Shown here in pieces: positions 22,026 to 31,405 of a DNA stretch of 64,000 nt (position 1 is its first letter; every line of letters starts with the position of its first letter). A program made the position numbers and the translations under genes. Under the pieces are notes generated by a model. The model made no database searches. It saw nothing but the letters and a program-made list of their open reading frames with translations, and was not told where the DNA came from. Location of the stretch: assembly GCF_000519045.1 (NCBI RefSeq), contig NZ_KI912532.1, positions 992,001 through 1,056,000 of the forward strand, read 5' to 3'. This DNA comes from Dechloromonas agitata is5. GTDB lineage: Bacteria > Pseudomonadota > Gammaproteobacteria > Burkholderiales > Rhodocyclaceae.

Positions 22026-23738
22026 ATGAATGCGTCCCCAGCCAAGGCCACCAGTCCGCTCGACAACGACGAGATGCTGCTCGTTCTGCAGCAATCCTTG
22101 TCCAAGAAGCGCGTCCTGATCGTCGACCGACATCCACCGGCCCGTGATTCCCTGCGCCTGATGCTCGGGGCACTGGGGGTGACGGCGGTGCATGGCGCAG
22201 GCAATTCGGCCGAGGTGATCCGCCAGGTCAAGGGCAACCGTTTCGACATCATCCTGTCCGATTTCGTGCTTGATGATGGGCGCGACGGCCAGCAGTTGCT
22301 GGAAGAGCTGCGCCATGCCCACCTGATCCCGCTCGCCACGGTGTACATGATCATCACCAGCGAGCGCAGCTACACCAACGTCGTGGCGCTGGCCGAGCTG
22401 GCGCCGGACGACTACCTGATCAAGCCGTTTACCGCCGAGCAATTGCAAAGCCGCTTGGTCCGGGTGATCTACAAGAAGCATGTGCTGCGCCATATCTACG
22501 AGCAGATCGAGCGGGGCGCCCTGGACGAGGCGATTGCCGCCTGCGACCGGGTGATCCAGCAGCAGCCGGCCTACATGTACGATGCGCTGCGCTTCAAGGG
22601 CGAGTTGCTGCATCAGTTGGGTCGCACAGCCGAGGCGGAAGCGGTGTTCCGGCGGGTGCTCGAGGGGCGGGTGGTGCCTTGGGCCAGGATGGGCCTGGCC
22701 ATGGCACTGCGTGACCGCGGGGCACTCGACGAAGCCGAGCAGCTGGCGGAGCAGGTGACGCAGGAAGCGCCCGATTTCCTGGCCGCCTATGATTTCCTGG
22801 CCTCGGTGCATGAGGCGCAGGGACGGCTGGAAGAGGCCCAGCAGGCGCTGCAGCGGGCCGCCGACGCATCGCCGCACAACACGGTGCGCCAGCGCCTGGT
22901 GGGTGACGTGGCAGCCCGCAACCACGACCTGCTGGTGGCCGAGAAGGCCTACGGCAAGGTCATCGAGCGCAGCAGGGGGTCCAGCCTGCGGACGGTGGAT
23001 GATTTCGCCAACCTGTCGCGCGTGCTGGTCGAGCGGGGGCAGGTCGACGCCTCGCGCAAGATCGTGGCCGACATGAAGCGCGAGTGGCGCGGCGACAAAC
23101 AGGCCGAGCTGGCGGCCCTGGTGAACGAGAGTTTGTGCCTGCATGCCGAGGGAGCCGGGGACAAGGCGAAGGCCCTGATCGACAAGGCGCTGGAAATGCA
23201 GCGCCAGGTACGCGATGAAGCGGCGGAAAAAGGCCGGCCTGTTTCACAGCGCCTGGCCGTCGATCTGGCCCATGCCTGCTACGCGGCCGGTCAGGCCGAC
23301 GAAGGCGCCCGGCTGATGCGCCAGGTGGCTGCCGAAAACCATGAGGACCAGCACCTGATCGGCCAGATCACGCGTGTTTTCCAGCGCACCGGACAGGCCG
23401 ATGCTGGTCAGGCCATCCTCGATCAGGTCGGCCGCGAAATCGTCGAACTCAACAACCGCGGTGTCATCGCGGCGCGCAACGGCGATCTCGAAGGAGCGGT
23501 GCGGTTGCTGATCCAGGCTGCCGAGCAGGTGCCCAACCTGCAATTCCTGGTCAATGCTGCGAAGGCCATCTTCACCCTGCTCGACCAGAAGGGTTGGGAC
23601 GCCGAACTGGCCGGGCGGGCGGTGGATTACCTGCAGCGGGCGCAGCGCAAGGATCGCAAGAGCCCCAAGGTGGCCTCGGCGCGCCAGCTTTACGTCACGG
23701 TTGCCCGGAAATACGGCATCGCCACTGAGGACAACTGA
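22026..23738 (+). CDS. Response regulator receiver domain fused to TPR repeats
   Basis: 570 residues. A CheY-like receiver domain spans about residues 28-150: phosphoacceptor D79 in IILSDFVLDDG, T111 in MIITSERS, K133 in YLIKPF. It is followed by repeated helical TPR-type units to the end (ALDEAIAACDRVIQQQPAYMYDALRFKGELL, RTAEAEAVFRRVL, GRLEEAQQALQRAADASP). It has no DNA-binding or enzymatic output domain, so output is probably protein-protein contact. ATG 22026 is chosen; an earlier ATG at 21990 would lie closer to the mnmG start. No partner kinase is nearby. Confidence 0.85.
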   Translation: MNASPAKATSPLDNDEMLLVLQQSLSKKRVLIVDRHPPARDSLRLMLGALGVTAVHGAGNSAEVIRQVKGNRFDIILSDFVLDDGRDGQQLLEELRHAHLIPLATVYMIITSERSYTNVVALAELAPDDYLIKPFTAEQLQSRLVRVIYKKHVLRHIYEQIERGALDEAIAACDRVIQQQPAYMYDALRFKGELLHQLGRTAEAEAVFRRVLEGRVVPWARMGLAMALRDRGALDEAEQLAEQVTQEAPDFLAAYDFLASVHEAQGRLEEAQQALQRAADASPHNTVRQRLVGDVAARNHDLLVAEKAYGKVIERSRGSSLRTVDDFANLSRVLVERGQVDASRKIVADMKREWRGDKQAELAALVNESLCLHAEGAGDKAKALIDKALEMQRQVRDEAAEKGRPVSQRLAVDLAHACYAAGQADEGARLMRQVAAENHEDQHLIGQITRVFQRTGQADAGQAILDQVGREIVELNNRGVIAARNGDLEGAVRLLIQAAEQVPNLQFLVNAAKAIFTLLDQKGWDAELAGRAVDYLQRAQRKDRKSPKVASARQLYVTVARKYGIATEDN

Positions 23739-23840
23739 AGGCTTTGCCCTCACGGTGCGGCGAGGATGCGAGCCGCGTTGAACCCCGTTTGTTCATCAGG
23801 TAGCCCGGTTCCGGGCCTCTGGTCGATCCGGCGGGGCGGC

Positions 23841-24596
23841 TCAGTGCTTGTGGCCGAGGCCGAGGTAGGCTTCGATGACGCGCGGGTCGGCAGCCAGTTC
23901 GGCGCTCGGCCCGCTCAGCTTGATCTCGCCGGTTTCCAGCACGTAGCCGTAATCGGAAATCTGCAGCGCAGCGCGGGCATTCTGCTCGACGAGCAGGATG
24001 GCGACGCCGGTTTCCTTCAATGCCGAGATGGTGCGGAAGATTTCCTTGATGATCAGCGGCGCCAGGCCAAGGCTGGGCTCGTCGAGCATCAGCAGCTTGG
24101 GCTTGGCCATCAGGGCACGGCCCATGGCCAGCATCTGCCGCTCGCCGCCGGACAAGGTGCCGGCCAGTTGGGCGCGGCGCTCTTCGAGGCGAGGGAAGAG
24201 CTCGAAGACTTCGTCCATCGTTTCCATCTCGTCGCGATGGCCGGTGCGGTAGCGGTCGAAGGCGCCAAGCAGCAGGTTGTCCTCGACGCTCATTTCGGCG
24301 AACAGTTCGCGCTTCTCCGGGACCAGCGTCATGCCATGGCGGACCAGGTGCTCCACCGAGCGTTCGTGCTTCTGCAACTGGCCCATGTAGACGATGTCGC
24401 CATTTGACGGCAGCAGGCCCATCAGGGCCGAGAGCAGCGTGGTCTTGCCGGCACCGTTGGGGCCGATGACGGTAACGATTTCGCCACGGCGAATGGTCAG
24501 GCTGACCTCGTGCAAGGCCTCGACCTTGCCATAGGCGACGCGCAGGTTCTTGACGTCGAGGATGACCTCGTTGTCGTGCAGGTGGGTCATGCTCAT
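23841..24596 (-). CDS. livF: Branched-chain amino acid ABC transporter ATPase LivF
   Basis: 251-residue ABC ATPase of the LivF type. Walker A GPNGAGKTT, signature TLSGGERQML, Walker B LLMLDEPSLGLAP, plus VPEKRELFAEMSVEDNLLLG typical of LivF. It energises uptake with the LivHMG fusion protein encoded immediately upstream; the stop of that gene and this start overlap (TAATG). All three nucleotide motifs are intact. Confidence 0.95.
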   Translation of the reverse strand: MSMTHLHDNEVILDVKNLRVAYGKVEALHEVSLTIRRGEIVTVIGPNGAGKTTLLSALMGLLPSNGDIVYMGQLQKHERSVEHLVRHGMTLVPEKRELFAEMSVEDNLLLGAFDRYRTGHRDEMETMDEVFELFPRLEERRAQLAGTLSGGERQMLAMGRALMAKPKLLMLDEPSLGLAPLIIKEIFRTISALKETGVAILLVEQNARAALQISDYGYVLETGEIKLSGPSAELAADPRVIEAYLGLGHKH

Positions 24597-27451
24597 TATT
24601 CGACCCCTCCCAGGTAGGCTTCGAGCACTTTCGGATTTTTCTGGACTTCTTCCGGCAGGCCTTCGGCGATCTTCTCGCCGAATTCCATGACCACGATACG
24701 GTCGGCCAGGCCCATCACGAAATCCATGTCGTGCTCGACGAGCAGGATGCCCATGCCTTCGGCGCGCAGTTTGGTCAGCAGTTCGGCCAGCGCCTGTTTT
24801 TCCTTGTAGCGCAGGCCGGCGGCCGGTTCGTCGAGGAGCAGCAGGCAGGGGTCGGAAGCCAGGGCGCGGGCAATTTCGACGATACGCTGCTGGCCTAGGG
24901 CCAGGCTGCCGGCCGGCTCGAACATGTGCTCGGCCAGGCCGACCCGCTCGATCTGGCGGGCGGCTTCGGCGAGCAGGCGGTTTTCCTCGGCGCGGTCGAG
25001 GCGCAGCGCGGCGGAAACCACGCCCTTGTTGCCGCGCAGATGGGCACCGATGGCGACGTTTTCCAGCACGCTCATGTTGCCGAGCAGGCGGACATGCTGG
25101 AAGGTGCGGCTCATGCCGCGCCGGGCGATGTCGCGAGCCTGCAGGCTGGCCGTTGATTCGCCGAGGAAGGCGATCTTGCCCTCGGTGGCCGGATTGACCG
25201 CCGAAATGCAGTTGAACATGGTGCTCTTGCCGGCCCCGTTCGGGCCGATCAGGGCCATGACCTCGCCCGCCTTCACGTTGAGCGACATATTGTTGTTGGC
25301 GACCAGGCCGCCGAAACGCTTGGTCACTTCACTGGCTTCGAGCAGTACGCTGCCACTCGTCGTCGGCTGGCGGCGCGGCAGCGGTTCGGCCTGCGGTACC
25401 GCGCGCACCACGGTGCGGGCCGGCAGCAGGCGCAGGATGACCGGCCACAGGCCGGCGCGTGCTTTCTGCAGCACCAGCACCATGGCCAGGCCGAAGAAGA
25501 TGATCTCGAAATTGCCGCTTTGGCCGAGCAGCTGCGGCAACCAGTCCTGCAGCCACTGCTTCAGGATGGTGATCACCCCGGCACCGAGTACGGCGCCCCA
25601 GACGTGGCCGATGCCGCCGACCACCGCCATGAACAGGTATTCGATACCCTGATTCAGTGCGAACGGCGTCGGGTTCACGAAGCGCTGCAGGTGGGCGTAC
25701 AGCCAGCCGGAAACGCTGGCCAGCAGGGCGGCGATCAGGAAGATGACGATCTTTTCGCGCGCCGTGTTGACGCCCATCGCCTCGGCCATCACGGTACCGC
25801 CCTTGAGTGCCCGGATGGCGCGGCCGACGCGGGAGTCGAGGAGGTTGCGGATGCTGACGATGGCGAGCAGGACGACCAGCCAGATCAGGTAGAAGAATTC
25901 CCGTCCCGACTTCAGTTCCCAGCCGGCCAGCGACACGGCCGGGATACCGGTGATGCCGGTATGGCCGCCGAGGAATTCGACGTTACCGAAGAGGAAATAC
26001 AGGCTGATGCCCCAGGCGATGGTGCCCAGCGGCAGGTAGTGGCCGCCCATGCGCAGCGTGATGAAGCCAAGCGACAGCGCGACGGCGGCGGTCAGCGCCA
26101 TGCCGATGAACAGCGTGATCCATGGCGACATGCCGTACACGGTGGTCAGCCAGGCCGTGGTGTAGGCGCCGAGGCCGACGAAGGCCGCCTGGCCGAAGGA
26201 AGTCAGGCCACCAACGCCGGTCAATAGCACGAGGCCGACCGCGACGATGGCGTAGAGGCCGATGTAGTTGAGCAGGGTGACCGAAAACTCGGGCAACAAC
26301 TGCGGTGCAACGGCAAGCACGCCGATGAAGGCGAGCAACGGCAGGTGGCGGCGTAGCGGATTCTGTCTGGCGGTCTTGCCGGGTGTCCCGCTGCTGGCGA
26401 CGTCATCACTCTTCTCCTCTTCCTCCTCGATGTGGTGCGAGGTCAGCGAGCGCCAGAGCAGGACGGGAATGATCAGGGTGAAGACGATCACTTCCTTGAA
26501 GGCGCTGGCGTAGAACGACGAATAGGATTCGAGCAGGCCGACCAGGATGGCGCCCAGGGCAGCCAACGGGTAGGACGCGAGACCGCCGATGATGGCCCCA
26601 ACGAAGCCCTTGAGGCCGATCAGGAAACCGGAGTCGTAGTAGATCGTGGTGATCGGCGCGATCAGGATGCCGGAGAAGGCGCCGATGGCGGCAGCCAGCG
26701 TAAAGCACAACTTGCCGGCGAGGATGGGGGGAATGCCCATCAGGCGGGCGCCGGTGCGGTTCATCGCGGTGGCGCGCAGGGCCTTGCCGTAGATGGTCCG
26801 TTCAAAGAAGAAATAGAGGCCGATGATGAGCAGGGCCGAGGCGACGACGACCAGGATGGTCTGCCCCTGCAGCGGCGCACCGGCCAGTTCGAAGCTGATG
26901 TCGGTGAAGGCCGGTGTGCGCCATCCCTCGGCACCGAAGAAGAGCAGGCCGAGGCCGATCAGCGCCAGGTGCACGGCGACCGAGACAATGAGCAGGACGA
27001 GGACCGGTGCGCTGGCCAGCGGCTGGAAGGCAATCCGGTAGATCATCGGGCCGAGCGGCACGACGAGCAACATGGCGAGGACGACCTGGGCCCACAGCGG
27101 CAACTGGCTGGGCGGCATGGCGAACAGCCCGGCAGCGGCGATCAACGGTACGCCGACGTGGGTGATGAGCAGGGTCGGCAGCTTGGCGTAGCGCCCTTCG
27201 CGCACCAGCCGGTAGCCGTCGAGCAGCGCGACGGTGGTACCCAGGCCGAGCAGCAGCCAGACCGTGCCGGGCACTTTGCCGGCCTGCAGCGAGGCCAGGG
27301 TCAGCGCCCCGAAGGCGACGAATTCGCCTTGCGGAATGAAGATGACGCGTGTGACGGCGAAGACGAGAACCAGCGCGAGGGCGAGCAGCGCGTAAATGGC
27401 GCCGTTGGTGATGCCGTCCTGGCCGAGAAGGAGAAGAATCTGGAGGTCCAT
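24596..27451 (-). CDS. LivH-LivM-LivG fused permease/ATPase of branched-chain amino acid ABC transporter
   Basis: A single 951-residue frame covers three normally separate transporter subunits. LivH-type permease: ~1-340 (starts [31 protein letters not shown]). A charged linker with EEEEE follows at ~345-365. LivM-type permease: ~366-690 ([31 protein letters not shown]). LivG-type ATPase: ~699-951, with Walker [10 protein letters not shown] (736-744), signature LALGQQR (850-856, A in place of the usual S) and Walker B LLLLDEP (870-876). No stop or frameshift interrupts it. It should act with LivF and a periplasmic LivK, importing branched-chain or related amino acids. Confidence 0.93.
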   Translation of the reverse strand: MDLQILLLLGQDGITNGAIYALLALALVLVFAVTRVIFIPQGEFVAFGALTLASLQAGKVPGTVWLLLGLGTTVALLDGYRLVREGRYAKLPTLLITHVGVPLIAAAGLFAMPPSQLPLWAQVVLAMLLVVPLGPMIYRIAFQPLASAPVLVLLIVSVAVHLALIGLGLLFFGAEGWRTPAFTDISFELAGAPLQGQTILVVVASALLIIGLYFFFERTIYGKALRATAMNRTGARLMGIPPILAGKLCFTLAAAIGAFSGILIAPITTIYYDSGFLIGLKGFVGAIIGGLASYPLAALGAILVGLLESYSSFYASAFKEVIVFTLIIPVLLWRSLTSHHIEEEEEKSDDVASSGTPGKTARQNPLRRHLPLLAFIGVLAVAPQLLPEFSVTLLNYIGLYAIVAVGLVLLTGVGGLTSFGQAAFVGLGAYTTAWLTTVYGMSPWITLFIGMALTAAVALSLGFITLRMGGHYLPLGTIAWGISLYFLFGNVEFLGGHTGITGIPAVSLAGWELKSGREFFYLIWLVVLLAIVSIRNLLDSRVGRAIRALKGGTVMAEAMGVNTAREKIVIFLIAALLASVSGWLYAHLQRFVNPTPFALNQGIEYLFMAVVGGIGHVWGAVLGAGVITILKQWLQDWLPQLLGQSGNFEIIFFGLAMVLVLQKARAGLWPVILRLLPARTVVRAVPQAEPLPRRQPTTSGSVLLEASEVTKRFGGLVANNNMSLNVKAGEVMALIGPNGAGKSTMFNCISAVNPATEGKIAFLGESTASLQARDIARRGMSRTFQHVRLLGNMSVLENVAIGAHLRGNKGVVSAALRLDRAEENRLLAEAARQIERVGLAEHMFEPAGSLALGQQRIVEIARALASDPCLLLLDEPAAGLRYKEKQALAELLTKLRAEGMGILLVEHDMDFVMGLADRIVVMEFGEKIAEGLPEEVQKNPKVLEAYLGGVE

Positions 27452-27473
27452 GTGACCTTGGGGCGGTAATGGC

Positions 27474-27503
27474 TAAAAAAGGCACTCCCGCCGCAGCGGG
27501 AGT
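27474..27503 (-). terminator. Intrinsic terminator between livK and the livHMG fusion gene
   Basis: Read on the minus strand, an 8-bp GC-rich stem (ACTCCCGC/GCGGGAGT, 4-base loop) is followed by a run of T residues. It lies between the upstream livK stop (27547) and the livHMG start (27451), so it can reduce read-through from the abundant binding-protein genes into the membrane components. Confidence 0.85.
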
Positions 27504-27546
27504 CCAGGGTCGGTAGCGCCGGATGAGCGGCGCCCGTAACACCGTG

Positions 27547-28686
27547 TTACTTGAGCAATTTCCAGGTGTTGTTTTCGATAGTTACCATGACGCGGGCGCG
27601 CTGGTCGAAACCCTGGTGGTCGTTGGGCGTCAGGTTGAAGATGCCGTGGGCGCCGGCGACGTTCTTGGTGTTTTCCAGCGCATCGCGCAGGGCACGGCGG
27701 AACTCGACAGTGCCCGGTTTGCCCTTCTTCAGCGCGACCGGGATGGCGTTCTGGAGCAGTACGCCGGCATCCCAGGCGTGGCCGCCGAAGGAGCTGACGC
27801 TGCCCTTGCCGTGGGCGGCTTCGTACTTGGTGACGTATTCCAGGGCCGACTTGCGCACCGGGTTGTCGGCCGGCAGCTGGGCGGCGACGACCATCGGGCC
27901 AACCGGCAGGAAAGCGCCTTCGACATCCTTGCCGCCGACGCGCAGGAAGTCGTTGTTGGCGACGCCGTGGGTCTGGTAGATCAGGCCCTTGTAGCCCTTT
28001 TCCTTCAACGCCTTCTGCGGCAGGGCAGCCGGGGTGCCGGCGCCACCGACCAGCACGGCATCCGGCTTGGCGGCCATGATCTTCAGGATCTGGCCGGTCA
28101 CCGAGGTGTCGTTGCGCTGATAGCGCTCGCTGGCGACGATCTTCAGCTTGCGGGCCTCGGCGATTTTGGCAAATTCCTTGTACCAGCCTTCACCGTAGGC
28201 ATCGGCAAAACCGATGAAGGCGACGGTCTGGACGTTCTTGTCCGTCATGTGCTGGACCAGCGCAGTCGCCATGTGGGCGTCGTTCTGGGCCGTCTTGAAC
28301 ACCCACTTGCGCTTGTCGTCCATCGGTTCGACGACGATGGCAGAGCCGGCCATCGAGATCAGCGGCGTTTCGTTCTCGACGGCGACGTCCATCATGGCCA
28401 GCGAACTCGGCGTGGTCGAGGAGCCGACGACGACGTCGACCTTGTTCTCGCTGATCAGCTTCTTGATGTTCTTGGTCGCCGCGGTCGGGTCGGTGGCATC
28501 GTCGAGCACGATGTAGTTCACCTTCTCGCCGCCGATGGTGGTCGGCAGCAACGCGAAGGTGTTCTTTTCCGGAATGCCGAGCGAGGCGGCCGGGCCGGTG
28601 GCGGCAACCGAGACGCCGACGTTGATGTCGGCCAGCGCAGCAGTGGACAGGGTGGCCAGAACGGCAAGGGTCAGTTTTTTGATCAT
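27547..28686 (-). CDS. livK: Periplasmic branched-chain amino-acid-binding protein, copy 1
   Basis: About 379 residues. The N-terminal signal peptide MIKKLTLAVLATLSTAALA is followed by mature DINVGVSVAATGPAASLGIPEKN, a type I periplasmic binding fold (ANF_receptor/Peripla_BP_6). It captures ligand for the LivHMG-LivF transporter. ATG 28686 or 28689 gives a proper signal peptide; the longer frame to 28764 does not. It resembles the next copy over its full length. Ligand could be leucine/isoleucine/valine, but relatives also bind amides, urea or aromatic acids. Confidence 0.9.
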   Translation of the reverse strand: MIKKLTLAVLATLSTAALADINVGVSVAATGPAASLGIPEKNTFALLPTTIGGEKVNYIVLDDATDPTAATKNIKKLISENKVDVVVGSSTTPSSLAMMDVAVENETPLISMAGSAIVVEPMDDKRKWVFKTAQNDAHMATALVQHMTDKNVQTVAFIGFADAYGEGWYKEFAKIAEARKLKIVASERYQRNDTSVTGQILKIMAAKPDAVLVGGAGTPAALPQKALKEKGYKGLIYQTHGVANNDFLRVGGKDVEGAFLPVGPMVVAAQLPADNPVRKSALEYVTKYEAAHGKGSVSSFGGHAWDAGVLLQNAIPVALKKGKPGTVEFRRALRDALENTKNVAGAHGIFNLTPNDHQGFDQRARVMVTIENNTWKLLK

Positions 28687-28767
28687 CATTTCATTCCGGA
28701 AAAGGAAAAGGTTAAGTTTACCACGCAGGGTCCGCCCGTTTCCGGACCGGACCCGTCGGTTCAAGCC

Positions 28768-29907
28768 TTACTTGGCCAGCTTCCAGGTGCCGTCCTTGAT
28801 GGTGACCATGACGCGGGCGCGTTGGTCGAGGCCGAGGTGGTCGTTGGCGCTCATGTTGTACACACCGTGGGCGCCGGCCACATTCTTCGTCGCTTCCAGC
28901 GCATCGCGCAGCGCGGCACGGAATTCCTTGCTGCCCGGCTGCGCTTTCTTCAATGCGACAGGCGTAGCATGAGCGAGCAGGGTGCCGGCATCCCAGGCAT
29001 AGCCGCCAAAGGCATTGACACTGCCCTTGCCGTGCACGCCTTCATATTTCTCGACGTATTCCATGGCCGACTTCTTGACCGGATTGTCGGTCGGCAACTG
29101 GGCGGCAACCAGGACCGGGCCGGTGGGCAGCACGGTGTCCTCGCAATCCTTGCCGCAGACGCGCAGGAAGTCGTTGTTGGCGACGCCGTGCGTCTGGTAA
29201 ATGATGCCCTTGTAGCCCTTCTCCTTCAGCGACTTCTGCGGCAGGGCGGCCGGCGTGCCAGCGCCGCCGATCAGGATGGCGTCCGGCTTGGCGGCCATCA
29301 CCTTGAGCACCTGGCCGGTGACCGAGGTATCGACGCGATTGAAGCGCTCGTTGGCGACGACCTTGATCTTGCGCACCTCGGCCAGCTTGGAAAATTCATT
29401 CCACCAGCCTTCGCCATAGGCATCCGAGAAGCCGATATAGGCCACCGTCTTCACGTTGTTGTTGGTCATGTGCTCGACGATGGCGGTCGACATCTGGGCA
29501 TCGTTCTGCGGTGTCTTGAACACCCACTTGCGCTTGGCGTCCATCGGCTCGACGATGCGCGCCGAGGCGGCCATGGCGATCATCGGGGTTTCGGCCTCGG
29601 CCGCAACGTCGACCATGGCCAGCGAATTGGGGGTCGTGGTCGAGCCGATGATCAGGTCGACGTTGCTTTCGCTGATCAGCTTCTTCGCATTCTTGACAGC
29701 AGTGGTCGTGTCCGAGGCGTCGTCGAGCACGATGTAATTCACCTTCTGGCCGGCGATGGTCTTCGGCAGCAGGTCGATGGTGTTCTTTTCCGGAATGCCG
29801 AGCGAGGCGGCCGGGCCGGTGGCGGACAGGGTCACCCCGACGTTGATGTCCGCCATGGCCGTCGTGGCAAGGGTTGCCAGCAAGGCGGCAAGCACGGTCT
29901 TTTTCAT
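28768..29907 (-). CDS. livK: Periplasmic branched-chain amino-acid-binding protein, copy 2
   Basis: 379 residues from ATG 29907 (AGGAG upstream). Signal peptide MKKTVLAALLATLATTAMA, mature DINVGVTLSATGPAASLGIPEKN. It is closely similar to copy 1. A notable difference is a cysteine pair in RVCGKDCED where copy 1 has RVGGKDVEG, which could form a disulfide near the ligand cleft. The tandem arrangement suggests duplication and ligand diversification with one shared set of membrane subunits. Confidence 0.9.
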   Translation of the reverse strand: MKKTVLAALLATLATTAMADINVGVTLSATGPAASLGIPEKNTIDLLPKTIAGQKVNYIVLDDASDTTTAVKNAKKLISESNVDLIIGSTTTPNSLAMVDVAAEAETPMIAMAASARIVEPMDAKRKWVFKTPQNDAQMSTAIVEHMTNNNVKTVAYIGFSDAYGEGWWNEFSKLAEVRKIKVVANERFNRVDTSVTGQVLKVMAAKPDAILIGGAGTPAALPQKSLKEKGYKGIIYQTHGVANNDFLRVCGKDCEDTVLPTGPVLVAAQLPTDNPVKKSAMEYVEKYEGVHGKGSVNAFGGYAWDAGTLLAHATPVALKKAQPGSKEFRAALRDALEATKNVAGAHGVYNMSANDHLGLDQRARVMVTIKDGTWKLAK

Positions 29908-30035
29908 TGTTTTGTCTCCTCTGGGTAAATCAGTTACGCAAAGGTGAAAAGCTAGGGCCAAACGCCCTTTCGTGCAAGCCAGGCGGTCAACCGGGCGTGA
30001 TAAAGTTCATTTCTTTGCTTTCGACAGGTTTTGCC

Positions 30036-30629
30036 ATGTTCTCTGGAATCATCGCGGCAGTCGGCCGCATAACCGAAATCACCCCGCGCGAAGTCGGCTG
30101 CCGCCTGCATGTCGATGCCGGGAAACTGGATATCTCGGAGGTCGCACTCGGTGACTCCATCGCCCACAACGGCGTCTGCCTGACGGTCGTCGCCAAGGAA
30201 GGCAACAGCTTCGCTGTCGACGTTTCGCCAGAAACCCTTTCCTGCACGGTCGGCCTCTCCGAGCCGGGGCCGGTCAACCTGGAAAAGGCCTTGCGCCTCA
30301 ACGACGTGATCGGCGGCCACCTAGTGTCCGGCCACGTCGATGGTGTCGGCGAGGTGTTGCGCTTTGACGCAGTCGGCGACAACCGCCTGCTCGAAATCCG
30401 GGCTCCGCAGGACATCGCCAAGTTCATCGCGCGCAAGGGCTCAATCGTCGTCGATGGCACCAGCCTGACGACCAACGAGGTCAAGGGCCGCGATTTCACC
30501 ATCAACCTGATTCCCCATACCTTGGAAAACACCACGCTGAACCGCCTCAAGCCGGGTAGCAAGGTCAATCTCGAAGTGGATCTGATCGCCCGCTACTGTG
30601 AGCGTTTGCTGAGTGCCGAGCGGGCCTAA
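30036..30629 (+). CDS. ribE: Riboflavin synthase alpha chain
   Basis: Converts two 6,7-dimethyl-8-ribityllumazines to riboflavin plus the pyrimidinedione. 197 residues from ATG 30036. The start MFSGIIAAVGRI is the family N-terminus (usually MFTGI). Two lumazine-binding repeats follow, with GHLVSGHVDGVG and VVDGTSLTTNEVKGRDFTINLIPHTLENTTL. No FMN riboswitch is visible in the ~125-base gap upstream. It stands apart from other rib genes in this window. Confidence 0.95.
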   Translation: MFSGIIAAVGRITEITPREVGCRLHVDAGKLDISEVALGDSIAHNGVCLTVVAKEGNSFAVDVSPETLSCTVGLSEPGPVNLEKALRLNDVIGGHLVSGHVDGVGEVLRFDAVGDNRLLEIRAPQDIAKFIARKGSIVVDGTSLTTNEVKGRDFTINLIPHTLENTTLNRLKPGSKVNLEVDLIARYCERLLSAERA

Positions 30630-30638
30630 GAGCGAACC

Positions 30639-31163
30639 ATGGTCCGTCGCTTCCCCGTCATTCTGCTGATCGTCAGCCTGCTCGCCGGTTGTGCTGCCTA
30701 CGACGGCTTCGGACTGCAGCCGGGCAGCCGGATCGAGGATGTCGAGCAGTTGATGGGCGTCCCCGCCATGCGCTGGACGGAGGCCGATGGTGGGCAGACG
30801 CTGGTCTATCCGCGCGGCCCGATGGGCTATCACACCTTCTTCGTGCGCGGCGACGCGATGGGCTACCTCGTTAGCCGGGAAAATGTGCTGGACATGCGTC
30901 ACTTCGCCCGCATCCAGGCCGGCATGACGACCGACGACGTACTGCGTACGCTGGGGCCGCCGGTTCCGGCGTGGACCGTCTATTTCAAGGCGCGTGACGA
31001 ACTGGTCTGGGAATGGCGCTATTGCGACGACTGGAACGAGCCGGCCCGTTTCAATGTGCTGTTCGATGCCACCGCGATGCGCGTCCGCTCGACGCTGACG
31101 GCGACCGAGCGTTCGAGAAACGTTTTCGGCGGTGGCGACCGTCGCATGTGGTGCAGCCACTGA
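30639..31163 (+). CDS. Predicted outer-membrane lipoprotein (SmpA/OmlA-like)
   Basis: 174 residues. Lipobox LLAGC at ~14-18 after a short hydrophobic leader (MVRRFPVILLIVSLLAGC). The mature part has two similar beta-rich units (GSRIEDVEQLMGVPAMRWTEADGGQTLVYPRG and GMTTDDVLRTLGPPVPAWTVYFKARDELVWEW), recalling the SmpA/BamE fold. Function is not clear. It lies 9 bases after ribE and is the last intact chromosomal gene before the split tmRNA and the island. Confidence 0.8.
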   Translation: MVRRFPVILLIVSLLAGCAAYDGFGLQPGSRIEDVEQLMGVPAMRWTEADGGQTLVYPRGPMGYHTFFVRGDAMGYLVSRENVLDMRHFARIQAGMTTDDVLRTLGPPVPAWTVYFKARDELVWEWRYCDDWNEPARFNVLFDATAMRVRSTLTATERSRNVFGGGDRRMWCSH

Positions 31164-31204
31164 CGAGTGCGGGCGGTTACAAAACCACCCTTGAAAATCC
31201 CCCA

Positions 31205-31271
31205 CCCCACCCCCATAATCCGGAGCATGGTTGTAATTCCGGCAATCTGGAGGCGTTCTGGACAGGGGTTC
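31205..31271 (+). pseudogene. ssrA: Host ssrA: 5' part of the tmRNA acceptor piece, cut off by the island
   Basis: This stretch matches the acceptor piece of the intact island tmRNA on the other strand: CATAATC, then GTAATTCCGG against GTTATTCCGG, ending CTGGACAGGGGTTC in both. It stops after the 5' T-stem AGGGG and the first three T-loop bases TTC; island sequence follows. In the undisturbed permuted gene it would continue as GATTCCCCT, the acceptor stem and then the coding piece, which are now at 44231-44475. The true 5' end of the piece is not known; 31205 is approximate. Confidence 0.85.
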
Positions 31272-31281
31272 TTATCTAAGG
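31264..31281 (+). repeat. attL junction of the island
   Basis: Host T-stem AGGGG (31264-31268) and TTC are followed by the left element arm TCTTATCTAAGG (31270-31281), which is the exact inverse complement of the right arm at 44219-44230. The shared crossover sequence is GTTC (31268-31271). Confidence 0.88.
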
Positions 31282-31357
31282 GTGTGTTTTGTGCACTTTT
31301 AATCCGACCGAAGGGCGGATAACTACCTAGATTTTGCTAAGTTTTTAAGGCGCTTGC

Positions 31358-31396
31358 CTTGTGCATCTTTATCTGCGTAAGATAACGGTGCACAAG
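31358..31396. promoter_or_regulatory. 39-base inverted repeat upstream of the recombinase operon
   Basis: Two 17-base arms match at 15 positions around a 5-base loop (GCGTA). The outer parts are CTTGTGCA and TGCACAAG; the inner parts are TTATCT and AGATAA. It ends 9 bases before the first recombinase ATG (31406), and its right arm runs into the Shine-Dalgarno AAGGGAG. It could be an operator or an RNA hairpin limiting translation. The inner hexamer AGATAA/TTATCT also occurs in the att arms, so a recombinase or HTH protein may bind both. Confidence 0.75.
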
Positions 31397-31405
31397 GGAG
31401 CGTTT

